The notes under the pieces were generated by a model. The model searched no databases and was not told the DNA's origin. It saw only the letters and a program-made list of their open reading frames with translations. Positions 17,218 through 27,075 of a stretch of DNA of 64,000 nucleotides are shown here, one piece after another. The position numbers and the translations under genes are program-made. Source of the stretch: Terriglobia bacterium (GTDB taxonomy: Bacteria; Acidobacteriota; Terriglobia; JAJPHL01); the NCBI GenBank assembly GCA_021325275.1, contig JAJPHL010000068.1:124001-188000 (forward strand), written 5' to 3'. Each line of letters opens with the position of its first letter. Position 1 is the first letter of the stretch.

Positions 17218-18210
17218 CTATCCGCCGATAAACACCATGCTGCGATTCGCCGGCACAAAGTCGGGATCGTTGATGTGATGGCGCGGCTCTTTGTGCAGCG
17301 TGAGGTCGCGGATGAATTGCGCAATCTCCGCGTCGCTCGCGCCCCGGTCGAAAAGCGGGCGCAAGTCGTGATCGCGCGTCGAGAACAAGCAGGTGCGGAT
17401 CTTGGCGTCGGAGGTCATGCGAATGCGGCTGCATGCGCCGCAAAACGGTAGCGACACGGGTGCGACCAAGCCGATTTCCCCGTGTCCATCGGCAAAGCGA
17501 TATTTCCGCGCCGTTTCGCTCGGTGTGTCGCGCGTGAAATCCTCAAGCGGATACACGGCGTGAATGCGCCGGCGCGTTTCTTCCGCGGTCACCACGAGAT
17601 CGCGCGTCCAGTGGCGATCGGCATCGAGCGGCATGAACTCGATGAAGCGTACGATCACTTGATGCTCGCGCGCGAACGTAGCGAAGTCCTCCACTTGATC
17701 GTCGTTCATTCCGCGCACCAGAACGGCGTTTACTTTGATGGGCTCAAGACCCGCGCGGCGCGCCGCGGCGATGCCGGCGATCACTTTGTCGTACGCATCG
17801 GGTGTGCGCGTGATCTCCGTGAATTTCGCGCGATCGACGGCGTCCATGCTGATGTTGACGCGATCGAGTCCCGCGTCGGCGAGCGCCTGTGCTTTTTCCG
17901 GGAGCAGCCAGCCGTTGGTCGTCAGCGCAACGTCGCGCACGCCGGGGATCGCGGCGATTTCCGCCACTAGTTTTTCGATTCCCGAGCGCAGCAATGGCTC
18001 GCCGCCAGTCAGGCGGATTTTCTCGATGCCCAGGCTCGCGAAAATCCGGGCGAGTCTTGCGATTTCCTCGAGCGACATCGCATCGTGCCCACTGTAATTC
18101 ATGGGGTCGGCGCTCTTGCAATAGAAGCAGCGGAAATTGCAGCGATCGGTGACCGAGATGCGCAGATCGGAGATGCGGCGGCCCAAGCCGTCGATGAGAT
18201 GCGTGGACAA
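17218..18210 (-). CDS. moaA: GTP 3',8-cyclase (molybdenum cofactor)
   Basis: 330 residues from TTG at 18210, chosen because AAGGAG lies 4-5 nt upstream and homology starts there (HLIDGLGRRISDLRISVTDRC). Radical-SAM cluster C24-x3-C28-x2-C31 (CNFRCFYC), GGEPLLR for SAM binding, the second cluster C-x2-C-x13-C (CGAC ... RTC), and the conserved C-terminal GG. It converts GTP to 3',8-cH2GTP, the first step of molybdopterin synthesis, acting with MoaC. No other moa gene is in the window. Confidence 0.95.
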   Translation of the reverse strand: MSTHLIDGLGRRISDLRISVTDRCNFRCFYCKSADPMNYSGHDAMSLEEIARLARIFASLGIEKIRLTGGEPLLRSGIEKLVAEIAAIPGVRDVALTTNGWLLPEKAQALADAGLDRVNISMDAVDRAKFTEITRTPDAYDKVIAGIAAARRAGLEPIKVNAVLVRGMNDDQVEDFATFAREHQVIVRFIEFMPLDADRHWTRDLVVTAEETRRRIHAVYPLEDFTRDTPSETARKYRFADGHGEIGLVAPVSLPFCGACSRIRMTSDAKIRTCLFSTRDHDLRPLFDRGASDAEIAQFIRDLTLHKEPRHHINDPDFVPANRSMVFIGG

Positions 18211-18367
18211 GCTTCTCCTTTCCAACTGAGGGAGGCGCGACCGTTTCCCGCCGCACCCTATCGGCTTCCGGCCCTGGATTGCGTGGCGATGACCGCTCGA
18301 CAATCTTTAGGCGAGCGAAGCTCGGAGAGCAACAATGAAAGTGTAGCACAGGCGCTGGCTGCGTTGT

Positions 18368-18517
18368 CAGAACCATTCGCGGTAGCGAATGGGTTCGCTG
18401 GCGTCGGCACCGCAGACGACTCGCGTTCGAACGCGGCCTGTCCGAATTTGCGTTGATAGAACCGACTTTGCTTAGCAGAAGGGCCAGCGAGCCCATTCGC
18501 TACCGCGAATGGTTCTG
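18368..18517. repeat. Inverted pair of REP-like hairpins
   Basis: Two 35-bp copies, 18368-18402 and 18483-18517, in opposite orientation with one mismatch. Each copy is itself a hairpin, CCATTCGC-GGTA-GCGAATGG. They flank an 80-bp AT-richer core without a gene. The arrangement is that of a bacterial interspersed mosaic element. The 18211-18559 gap holds nothing else I can support. Confidence 0.85.
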
Positions 18518-18547
18518 AGAAAACAAGGTCAGGGCGTGGACGCCTGC

Positions 18548-18553
18548 TACAAT
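18548..18553 (+). promoter_or_regulatory. -10 box TACAAT for msrA, leaderless start
   Basis: TACAAT, then CGAAGT, then ATG at 18560. It lies 30 bp after the right-hand REP copy. Confidence 0.5.
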
Positions 18554-18559
18554 CGAAGT

Positions 18560-19030
18560 ATGGAAAAAGCGACTTTTGGAGCGGGTTGCTTCTGGGGCGT
18601 CGAAGCAACGTTTCGTCAACTCAAAGGTGTGACCGCGACGGCAGTAGGTTACGAGGGCGGCTCGCTCGATCATCCCACATACAAAGACGTTTGCACCGAC
18701 CGCACCGGTCACGCGGAAGTGGTGGAAGTGGAATTCGATCCCGCGCAAATCGGCTACGACGCGCTGCTCGACGTTTTCTGGGACAACCACGATCCCACCA
18801 CGCTGAATCGCCAGGGACCTGACACCGGCACGCAATATCGCTCGGCGATTTTCTATCACTCGCCGGAGCAACACAAGGCCGCCGAAGCGTCGAAGGAAAA
18901 ACGCACAGCGAGCGGCAAGTACCGTCGCCCTATTGTCACGGAAATCACGCCGGCCACGACGTTCTGGCGCGCCGAGGAATATCACCAACAGTATCTGGAA
19001 AAGCGCGGCCTGAGCCACTGTCACATCTAG
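18560..19030 (+). CDS. msrA: Peptide methionine sulfoxide reductase MsrA
   Basis: 156 residues, normal for the short cytoplasmic form. The catalytic motif GCFWG is at residues 9-13, followed by VGYEGG and the conserved [20 protein letters not shown] and [11 protein letters not shown] blocks. It reduces the S-epimer of methionine sulfoxide using thioredoxin. A terminal Cys in GLSHCHI could serve as a resolving cysteine. No msrB is adjacent. Confidence 0.95.
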   Translation: MEKATFGAGCFWGVEATFRQLKGVTATAVGYEGGSLDHPTYKDVCTDRTGHAEVVEVEFDPAQIGYDALLDVFWDNHDPTTLNRQGPDTGTQYRSAIFYHSPEQHKAAEASKEKRTASGKYRRPIVTEITPATTFWRAEEYHQQYLEKRGLSHCHI

Positions 19031-19034
19031 CGGC

Positions 19035-19101
19035 GGTCTTGCGCTTAGTACAGTGGTCTTGCGCTTTAGTGCAGTATGGAGCTCAACAGTATGGATCTCA
19101 A
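19035..19101. repeat. Two adjoining tandem duplications upstream of groES
   Basis: 19035-19054 and 19055-19075 are 20/21-bp direct copies (GGTCTTGCGCTT...), followed by 15-bp copies at 19072-19086 and 19087-19101 (CAGTATGGAGCTCAA with one change). No CIRCE element (TTAGCACTC-N9-GAGTGCTAA) is seen between here and groES. Confidence 0.7.
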
Positions 19102-19278
19102 GAAGTTTGGTTCGGCCGAATCGTCGCTCTGGCGTGGATGCCGATCCGGCGGCCAAGCGCGGGCTGAACCGTGTTACACTAACTAGGTTGTACCCACCGC
19201 ATCGGCGACACCTTGCGAGTCCGTCGCCGTGGGCGCGGAACAGATCCCAAAAACTAGCAGGACCTAAAGGAGCGAAAC

Positions 19279-19590
19279 ATGAAGATTCGTCCGCTACACG
19301 ACCGGATTCTCATCAAGCGGGTCGAAGAGCGGGAAGCCGCGCGGGGAGGCATCATCATTCCCGATACGGCCAAGGAAAAGCCGCAGGAAGGTGAAGTGAT
19401 CGCTGTGGGCAACGGCAAACTGCTGGAGAACGGCACCCGTGTGCCGCTCGACGTGCAGGCCGGCGACCGCATCCTGTTCGGCAAGTATTCCGGCTCGGAA
19501 ATCAAACTGGACGGCGAAGAGTATTTGATTCTTCGCGAAGACGAAGTGTTGGGGATTCTCTCCCAGCAAGGTAAATCGGCCAAGAAGTAG
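19279..19590 (+). CDS. groS: Co-chaperonin GroES
   Basis: 103 residues, slightly longer than usual 95-97. [17 protein letters not shown] opening, the mobile loop [20 protein letters not shown], and [24 protein letters not shown]. It caps the GroEL chamber. AAAGGAG stands 6 nt before the ATG. It is followed 39 bp later by groEL as in most bacteria, forming a bicistronic heat-shock operon. Confidence 0.97.
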   Translation: MKIRPLHDRILIKRVEEREAARGGIIIPDTAKEKPQEGEVIAVGNGKLLENGTRVPLDVQAGDRILFGKYSGSEIKLDGEEYLILREDEVLGILSQQGKSAKK

Positions 19591-21261
<1,671 letters not shown>

Positions 21262-21267
21262 AAAGAT

Positions 21268-21328
21268 AGTTCCGAGTTCCGAGGCCCGAGTTCCGAGTCG
21301 GTACGATTCGGGGCTCGGGCCTTTTTTT
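21268..21328 (+). terminator. Rho-independent terminator built from a heptad repeat
   Basis: Heptamer units GTTCCGA, GGCCCGA, GTTCCGA lead into a hairpin: AGGCCCGAG (21282-21290) pairs with CTCGGGCCT (21314-21322), followed by a run of T (21322-21328). It lies 6 bp after the groEL stop. It is also a member of the GAGGCCCGAG repeat family found again at 54533. Confidence 0.75.
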
Positions 21329-21349
21329 GTTTGGTATGTTTGAACCAGC

Positions 21350-22213
21350 ATGATCAACGACGCGCACTGCCATTTCTTTTCGCATCACTTTTTTCAAACC
21401 CTGAAACCTGGAATGGATCCGCACGCCGACCTCGGTTGGGAAGCGCCGGGGACGCCCGAAGAACTGGCCGATCGCTGGGTCCGAGAGCTGGATCGCAACG
21501 ATGTGTCGCGTGCCGCGATCATCGCCAGCGTTCCGGCCGACGAAGATTCCGTGGAAGCGGCGGTGGCGCGGCATCCGAAACGCCTGGTGGGATTCTTCAT
21601 GGTCGATCCCACCGCGCCGAATGCGATCGATCGCGCGCATGGCGGATTGTCGGTGCCCAGTATACGCGCGGTCTGCTTGTTTCCCGCGATGCAGCGTTTT
21701 TCTCTGCACGAAGAACGCGTCGCGCGTGTGTTTGAAGTGGTGGCCGCCACGCCGGGCGCGGCGGTGTTTGTTCACTGCGGCGTGCTGAGCGTCGGTGTGC
21801 GGAAGAAACTCGGCCTGCCGTCGAAATTCGACATGCGCTTCGGAAATCCGCTCGACCTCCACCTGGCGGCGGCGACGTTTCCGAAGTTGCCGTTCATCAT
21901 TCCCCATTTCGGCGCGGGAATGTTTCGCGAGGCTTTGATGCTGGCCGATAGTTGTCCGAACGTTTATCTCGACACGTCGAGTTCGAACGGTTGGATCCGC
22001 TATCATCCCGGCTTGACGCTCGAAACCGTGTTCCGTCAGGCGCTGGAAGTTGCCGGACCGGATCGTTTGCTCTTCGGCAGCGACTCGTCGTTCTTTCCGC
22101 GCGGTTGGGTGCGCGATGTTTACGAGAAACAATCGAAGCTCGTTCCAGCGGAGGCGGCGGAGAGAGTTTTCGGTGGGAATTTCGATCGCTTATTCCCGCT
22201 TCCTATCGAATGA
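21350..22213 (+). CDS. Amidohydrolase-2 family metal-dependent hydrolase
   Basis: 287 residues, the size of single TIM-barrel amidohydrolases related to ACMSD. DAHCHF at 4-9 is the N-terminal metal-binding HxH, AVFVHCGV a later His, FIIPHFGAG the next, and RLLFGSDSSFFPRG holds the conserved catalytic Asp. Hydrolysis or decarboxylation of an aromatic or lactone substrate is typical; the substrate is not predictable. Its stop overlaps the convergent chromate-transporter gene by 11 bp. A possible TATGTT box lies 9 nt upstream of the ATG. Confidence 0.85.
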   Translation: MINDAHCHFFSHHFFQTLKPGMDPHADLGWEAPGTPEELADRWVRELDRNDVSRAAIIASVPADEDSVEAAVARHPKRLVGFFMVDPTAPNAIDRAHGGLSVPSIRAVCLFPAMQRFSLHEERVARVFEVVAATPGAAVFVHCGVLSVGVRKKLGLPSKFDMRFGNPLDLHLAAATFPKLPFIIPHFGAGMFREALMLADSCPNVYLDTSSSNGWIRYHPGLTLETVFRQALEVAGPDRLLFGSDSSFFPRGWVRDVYEKQSKLVPAEAAERVFGGNFDRLFPLPIE

Positions 22214-22721
22214 ACACCGCGACGACTCCCGCCGCTGCCGCGGCGCCCATCACCCACAGCGAATCGAGCTTGGTAAATATCAGCGCTCCGCAACTTGCCG
22301 CCGCGATCACCCAGGCCAGCGGCGAGTGCAGCGCGTCGGATGCCAGCGGCAGTGTGGCCGACAAACTGACGCCCGCGGTCGCCAGCACCACGGCGCGCAA
22401 TGCATGCTGCACCCGCGGATTCGCCGTGGCCCGTCCCGCGAAAACCATCAGTGGAATCACCAGAAGCGCGGGCGTTGTGAGTGCGAGTCCCGCGGCGAGC
22501 GCGCCGGAATATCCGGAAACGTAGTAGCCGGCGCTGATCATGTACAGCCCGAGCGGTCCCGGCGTGGTGCGTCCAATGACGACGGCGGTGTTCAGTTGAT
22601 GATCGGTGAGCACGTGACGTTCCACCACCAGGTCGTGGCGAACAATCGGAAGGGAAGCGAGTCCACTGAACGCGCTCAGCGACGCTTTGAGAAAAAGCCA
22701 GTAGAGCAAAAGGAAACTCAT
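22203..22721 (-). CDS. Chromate transporter, second half-size subunit
   Basis: 172 residues, one CHR domain. Hydrophobic helices throughout; conserved FSGLASLPIVRHDLV and the GRTTPGPLGLYMIS block that corresponds to the proline/glycine-rich signature of ChrA. Its ATG overlaps the TGA of the upstream subunit (ATGA), so the two half-proteins are made together and likely form a heterodimer, the short-chain CHR arrangement. Substrate in vivo may be chromate or another anion; family call firm. Confidence 0.85.
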   Translation of the reverse strand: MSFLLLYWLFLKASLSAFSGLASLPIVRHDLVVERHVLTDHQLNTAVVIGRTTPGPLGLYMISAGYYVSGYSGALAAGLALTTPALLVIPLMVFAGRATANPRVQHALRAVVLATAGVSLSATLPLASDALHSPLAWVIAAASCGALIFTKLDSLWVMGAAAAAGVVAVFIR

Positions 22722-23305
22722 GACGCCGGCTCCACGGGGAGAAACGCGCCGGCGATGGCGGCGAGAATCAGCACCGGGATCGGCGAGAGGCCCACGCCGA
22801 GGGAAAGCACAATGCTGGCCACGACGATCAATGTCCCGCTCTTCCAATTGGTCTTCTTCAAGAATGGTTGAACGAGCAGCCAGAACGCCGCCGCGAGCAA
22901 TCCCACCGACGCTGCCAGCGCGCCCGCGAGCGCGCCTTGCACCCAACGGTTTTCCGAAATGCGCGCGAATCCCGCGGTGAACAGCGCGGTGAATACGCAG
23001 CAGGGAACCGACGCGGCGATCAACGCCGCGAGCGCGCCGCGCCAGCCCTTTACCCGGAGACCGGCGGCCGTGTAAAACGCGAGCATGTTGGTGCCCGGCG
23101 TGATGCGCGCCATCGCGAAGCAAACGGCCCACGCGGTTTCGTCGATCCAGCGCCGCTTGTAGACGAGTTCACGAAGCAGAATGGCAATCGAGGGACCGCC
23201 TCCACCGACGGTAAAATTGGCGGCGCGGAAAATGAGCGCGGTGAATTCGGACAGACGCGGCTCGCTCTGGGCATTTTCCTCGCGGTCGCGCTCCGGTCCA
23301 CTCAT
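22718..23305 (-). CDS. Chromate transporter, first half-size subunit
   Basis: 195 residues, one CHR domain after a hydrophilic ~20-residue N-terminus. FTVGGGGPSIAILLRELVYKRRW and MARITPGTNMLAFYTAAGL are the family motifs. It starts at 23305, where a TACACT box ends 6 nt upstream. The transcript continues into the second subunit by ATGA overlap. A tRNA-Lys lies divergently 43 bp away. Confidence 0.87.
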   Translation of the reverse strand: MSGPERDREENAQSEPRLSEFTALIFRAANFTVGGGGPSIAILLRELVYKRRWIDETAWAVCFAMARITPGTNMLAFYTAAGLRVKGWRGALAALIAASVPCCVFTALFTAGFARISENRWVQGALAGALAASVGLLAAAFWLLVQPFLKKTNWKSGTLIVVASIVLSLGVGLSPIPVLILAAIAGAFLPVEPAS

Positions 23306-23311
23306 CGAATC

Positions 23312-23317
23312 AGTGTA
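23312..23317 (-). promoter_or_regulatory. -10 box TACACT for the chromate transporter pair
   Basis: Minus-strand TACACT, then GATTCG, then ATG at 23305. The transcript would be leaderless for the first subunit only. Confidence 0.5.
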
Positions 23318-23347
23318 CAATAGAGAGATCGCACAGCAGAAACGCAC

Positions 23348-23423
23348 GAGGCGGTAGCTCAGTTGGTAGAGCACGAGGCTTTTAACCTTGTGGTCGCGGG
23401 TTCGATCCCCGCCCGCCTCACCA
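23348..23423 (+). tRNA. tRNA-Lys (anticodon UUU)
   Basis: 76 nt including an encoded CCA. Acceptor stem GAGGCGG/CCGCCTC, D arm TAGCTCAGTTGGTAGAGC, anticodon stem CGAGG/CCTTG with loop CTTTTAA, T arm with GGTTCGATCC. All four arms pair. Confidence 0.97.
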
Positions 23424-23478
23424 TTTTCCTTCCTAACTTTCATTTTTCTCGGACGTCCAAGCGCTAGGGGATTCCCAC

Positions 23479-25869
23479 ATGCTTCATTGGAAAACGGCAT
23501 TTCGCTCACTGACGCGACGTCCCGCGTTTGCGTTGGCCACCGTCTTGATCCTCGGTCTCGGCATTGGCGCGACCACTACGTTGTTCTCCCTGATCGACAC
23601 GGTGCTGTGGAAAGCGCTGCCGTATCCAGATCCCGGCCAATTGGTGACCGTCTACGAAGCGAATCCCGCGAAAAATCAAAACACTAGTTTGATGGCGCCC
23701 GTGCGGATCGTCGAGTGGGCCCGCTTGAGCGACAGCTTTACGGCGATCTCCGGCTCCTATGCGGAAAACGTGACGGATACCAGCTCGCCCGATCCCCAGA
23801 GGATGGCGGCGCGTCGCGTGGCTCCGAAATATTTTGAAGTCTTCGCCACGCCGGCACTGATGGGGCGTTGGTTCAGCAAGGACGAAGAGCAAGCCGGCGG
23901 GCCGGGCGCGGCGATCCTGAGCTACAGCCTTTGGCAGCGCCGTTTTCATGGCGCGCAGGACGTGCTCGGACGGCGTTTCGTCTTCAGTGGCGCGGGTTAC
24001 ACGATCGTCGGCGTGATGCCCGATGGTTTCGCCGATCCGCGCATTGAATTGTGGCTGCCGGCGCAAACGGCGCCATTTCTTTTGCAGATACGCGACGCGC
24101 GATTTTTTGGCGGCATCGGCCGCATGAAGCCGGGAATCACGGTGAAGCAGGCGCAGGACGATTTGTCGCGCGTGGAGGCGGGACTGGCCAAGCAATTTCC
24201 CAAGACCGATGCAGGATGGTCGGCGCAAGTGGCCGATCTGAAAGACGCGCGCGTCGGAGATTACCGCTCGTCGCTTTCGATCTTGTTCGCGGCTGTCGTG
24301 CTGTTGCTTTTGATCGCGTGCGCAAACAGTAGTGGTTTGATGCTGGGACAATTGCATCGCCGCGAACGCGAGATGGCGATTCGCGCGTCGCTGGGTGCGT
24401 CGAAAGGCGCGTTGATCGCGGTAGTGGTGCGTGAAGCGGCGATCCTCATGAGTGCGGGCGCCGCAATCGGTCTGGCGCTCGCGTATTGGGGCGTGACCGC
24501 CGCGCGCGCAGCATTCGGAACGCTGCCGCGCATCGATCAAGCGCATCTTGACGGCCGCGCCTTGCTGTTCACTTTGGGCGCGAGCCTGGCTGCGATTCTA
24601 CTATCGAGCTTGGGTCCCGCGATGGCCACGCTGCGCGCCGACGTTTCCGGACGCTTGTATCAGGCGACGCGCACACAATCGCGAGGGCGCAAGCTGATGC
24701 AACGCGCGTTGGTCGCGTCCCAATTCGCCGTGACGCTGGTGCTTCTTGCCGGTGCCGGACTCCTGGTGCGTAGTTACGCGAAGTTGACCGGCGTCGCGCC
24801 GGGATTCGATGCGTCCCACGCGATTTCTTTTCACATGGGCGCGGAGTGGAGCGAGAATCGCGCGCAAATCGGCAAACTGCAACAAGACCTCCTGCGCGAA
24901 TTGCAGAATCTGCCGGGCGTGCAAGCCGCGGGCATGGCCAATTTCCTCCCTGCGACCGGCGCGACGTTGCGCTACGAATTTCAACTGTCAGGTTCGACGG
25001 GCGATTCCGACACTGGCAGAGTCTTAGCCGGTGAGCGTTCCATCTTTGGCGATTACTTGCAAGCGATGAACATCCCGATTGTCGAGGGGAGCGGCTGTCA
25101 GTCACTGACCACCGATCCGAAAGCGCCCGTGAACGCGCTTGTGAATCGCCGCTTTGTGGATTTATATGGAAAGGGCCGGCCCTTGATCGGTCGGACCATC
25201 GCCACGGCGGAACGTTGGAGTGTGACGCCGACGATCAGTGGCGTCGTGGCCGACGCGAAAGAAGACGGCTTGGACGCGCCGCCCTATCCGTTCGTCTACA
25301 TGTGCCTGCCGGCCGGAGCGTGGCCCGATCCCGAGTACGTGGTCCGCACGTCGGGCGATCCGCGCGCAGTGCTCGGCGAGATTCGCCAGGCCGTCCACAA
25401 CGTCGCGCCGACGCGCGCGCTGTTCGGCGTGCATACATTGGCGGAGACGCTCGAAACTTCGCTCGACAAGCCGCGGCTGAACGCCGAAGTGGTCGCGTTG
25501 TTCGCAGCGAGTGCGCTGACGCTGGCGGTGGTGGGACTCTACAGTTTGATGATGCTCGCGGTAACCGCGCAGACTCGCGAGATCGGCGTGCGTGTGGCCC
25601 TGGGCGCGACGCCCGGACGCATCGTTTCCGCGGTGATGAAACAGGCGCTACGCCCTGTGCTGGCGGGCGCGGGGATCGGGGCGTTGCTGGCCGCCGCTGT
25701 GCTGAACAATAAAGTGGTTCGCAGCGAATTGTTTGGTGTGACGCCCGCCGACGCGATCACGCTAGCCGCGGTTGTCGGCGTGCTCGGCGCCGCGGCGATG
25801 CTCGCCGCGTTGATTCCAGCGCGTCGCGCCGCGGGGATCGATCCGATCAGGGCGCTACGGGAGGAGTAG
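23479..25869 (+). CDS. ADOP-type ABC transporter permease (MacB/FtsX-like)
   Basis: 796 residues. The N-terminus (MLHWKTAFRSLTRRPAFALATVLILGLGIGATTTLFSL split by motif) is the typical acidobacterial duplicated orphan permease start, with a TM helix, a MacB-type periplasmic domain (residues ~50-260), an FtsX block of three helices near 270-385, a second periplasmic domain and a second FtsX block near 665-790 ending RRAAGIDPIRALREE. These permeases lack a dedicated ATPase gene next to them, as here; the partner is presumed shared. Export of small molecules or lipoprotein work is speculative. It overlaps the convergent next gene by 23 bp. Confidence 0.92.
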   Translation: MLHWKTAFRSLTRRPAFALATVLILGLGIGATTTLFSLIDTVLWKALPYPDPGQLVTVYEANPAKNQNTSLMAPVRIVEWARLSDSFTAISGSYAENVTDTSSPDPQRMAARRVAPKYFEVFATPALMGRWFSKDEEQAGGPGAAILSYSLWQRRFHGAQDVLGRRFVFSGAGYTIVGVMPDGFADPRIELWLPAQTAPFLLQIRDARFFGGIGRMKPGITVKQAQDDLSRVEAGLAKQFPKTDAGWSAQVADLKDARVGDYRSSLSILFAAVVLLLLIACANSSGLMLGQLHRREREMAIRASLGASKGALIAVVVREAAILMSAGAAIGLALAYWGVTAARAAFGTLPRIDQAHLDGRALLFTLGASLAAILLSSLGPAMATLRADVSGRLYQATRTQSRGRKLMQRALVASQFAVTLVLLAGAGLLVRSYAKLTGVAPGFDASHAISFHMGAEWSENRAQIGKLQQDLLRELQNLPGVQAAGMANFLPATGATLRYEFQLSGSTGDSDTGRVLAGERSIFGDYLQAMNIPIVEGSGCQSLTTDPKAPVNALVNRRFVDLYGKGRPLIGRTIATAERWSVTPTISGVVADAKEDGLDAPPYPFVYMCLPAGAWPDPEYVVRTSGDPRAVLGEIRQAVHNVAPTRALFGVHTLAETLETSLDKPRLNAEVVALFAASALTLAVVGLYSLMMLAVTAQTREIGVRVALGATPGRIVSAVMKQALRPVLAGAGIGALLAAAVLNNKVVRSELFGVTPADAITLAAVVGVLGAAAMLAALIPARRAAGIDPIRALREE

Positions 25870-27049
25870 TCTTGCGCGCGTGAATAATCACGTGAACTTC
25901 GTCGTTTCGCGGATTCACGAAGGTCAATAGTGTGCGTCCGTCGGCGAGCGTGGAAATCACCGCGGGACAAACTGACTCCGTGAGCGTCCAGCCCGCCGGC
26001 AACACGACGAGATTACGCGGACGCCCAAACGTCCGATCGAAAACCAGCTCGCCGTCTTTCACCGTGTAGGTAGGATCTTCGTACGTTTCCATCAATCGCA
26101 CGCGCGTGCTGCCGCCGGCGGGAACAGGCGCCGCGAAAAACGTCGCGACAACTTCGGTGTCGTCAGGCGAGCGTCCCACGCCCTGCAACTGGCGCTTCTT
26201 CGCTTCACCGGCGGTCATGATTTCGAACTTGAGCGATTCGCCCGAGTCGAGATCAATGCTCTCGGGATTCTTCACGTGACTGCCGGCACGCACGATGTTG
26301 AAGTGCACCTTCGTTCCCGCGGCCCTCTCCGTCAAGTCGTGCATGATTCGGAAGGAATGCGTTTCCGGCTCCTGCAATTCGTAGAGGATCTCGAGATCCT
26401 GATGCGCGCGCTCGGACGCTGGACGGCTGGCGGTCAGGGTCGCGGCTTTTTTCGCTACAATCTCCAACGGCGCTTCGCCGGGATACGTATTGATGAAGCT
26501 GATGCGCACGCGGCCGTCCGCTTCGGTGGCGGTTTGCACTGGAATGTTCACGCGGAACAATTGATATCCCGGCGGCAGCACCACGGCATTTTTGGGAATA
26601 CCGAGCCCGCGCTTGAATGTGATTCGATCGCCGTCCGCCCAGTAACTCGCTTTGTCCTTGTACGTTTTGGTGATGAGAATGCGCGCTTCGCCTTTTTCCG
26701 GAACGGGATGCGCGAGTTTCACGCGAATGTAACTCGCGTCGTCTTGCAAACGATCGGCTGCGCCCGCTCCTTCAGCCTTCGCTTGTTTGCCGGTGACGAT
26801 TCCGAATTCGAGCGGCTTGCCCGTGGCGCGGTCGGTGACCGCCTCATTGCTGGCCTCGCTGCCGGGACGAATCTGATTGAAGTGATATTTGGCGCCGGGT
26901 CGCGTTTCGGTGACTTCGTAGACGATGTAAAAGCTGTTCGTCTCGGGCGCTTGCAATTCGTAGCGCGTGTAGGTGTCGGCGGTGATGAATTCGCGAACTT
27001 GCGCCGGCAGAGCGGCAGCGGCCAGAAGGAAAACCCCAAGAATCTTCAT
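25847..27049 (-). CDS. Exported protein with two copies of an unknown domain
   Basis: 400 residues with a signal peptide (ILGVFLLAAAALPAQ). Two ~180-residue repeats align by eye: YELQAPETNSFYIVYEVTET ... KYHFNQIRPGS in the first and YELQEPETHSFRIMHDLTER ... KVHFNIVRAGS in the second; each ends with a VVLPPGY or VVLPAGW strand and a T.. DGR.. F.N segment. The domain is unknown to me; the beta-rich pattern resembles DUF4139-like envelope proteins. TAGACT box 7 nt before the ATG. Convergent overlap with the ADOP gene. Confidence 0.7.
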   Translation of the reverse strand: MKILGVFLLAAAALPAQVREFITADTYTRYELQAPETNSFYIVYEVTETRPGAKYHFNQIRPGSEASNEAVTDRATGKPLEFGIVTGKQAKAEGAGAADRLQDDASYIRVKLAHPVPEKGEARILITKTYKDKASYWADGDRITFKRGLGIPKNAVVLPPGYQLFRVNIPVQTATEADGRVRISFINTYPGEAPLEIVAKKAATLTASRPASERAHQDLEILYELQEPETHSFRIMHDLTERAAGTKVHFNIVRAGSHVKNPESIDLDSGESLKFEIMTAGEAKKRQLQGVGRSPDDTEVVATFFAAPVPAGGSTRVRLMETYEDPTYTVKDGELVFDRTFGRPRNLVVLPAGWTLTESVCPAVISTLADGRTLLTFVNPRNDEVHVIIHARKTTPPVAP

Positions 27050-27056
27050 GCCGCAG

Positions 27057-27062
27057 AGTCTA
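27057..27062 (-). promoter_or_regulatory. -10 box TAGACT, leaderless start
   Basis: Minus-strand TAGACT, then 7 nt, then ATG at 27049. It lies between the DUF2252 stop (27076) and this gene, so the gene can be transcribed on its own. Confidence 0.45.
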
Positions 27063-27075
27063 ACTTACTTCCCGC

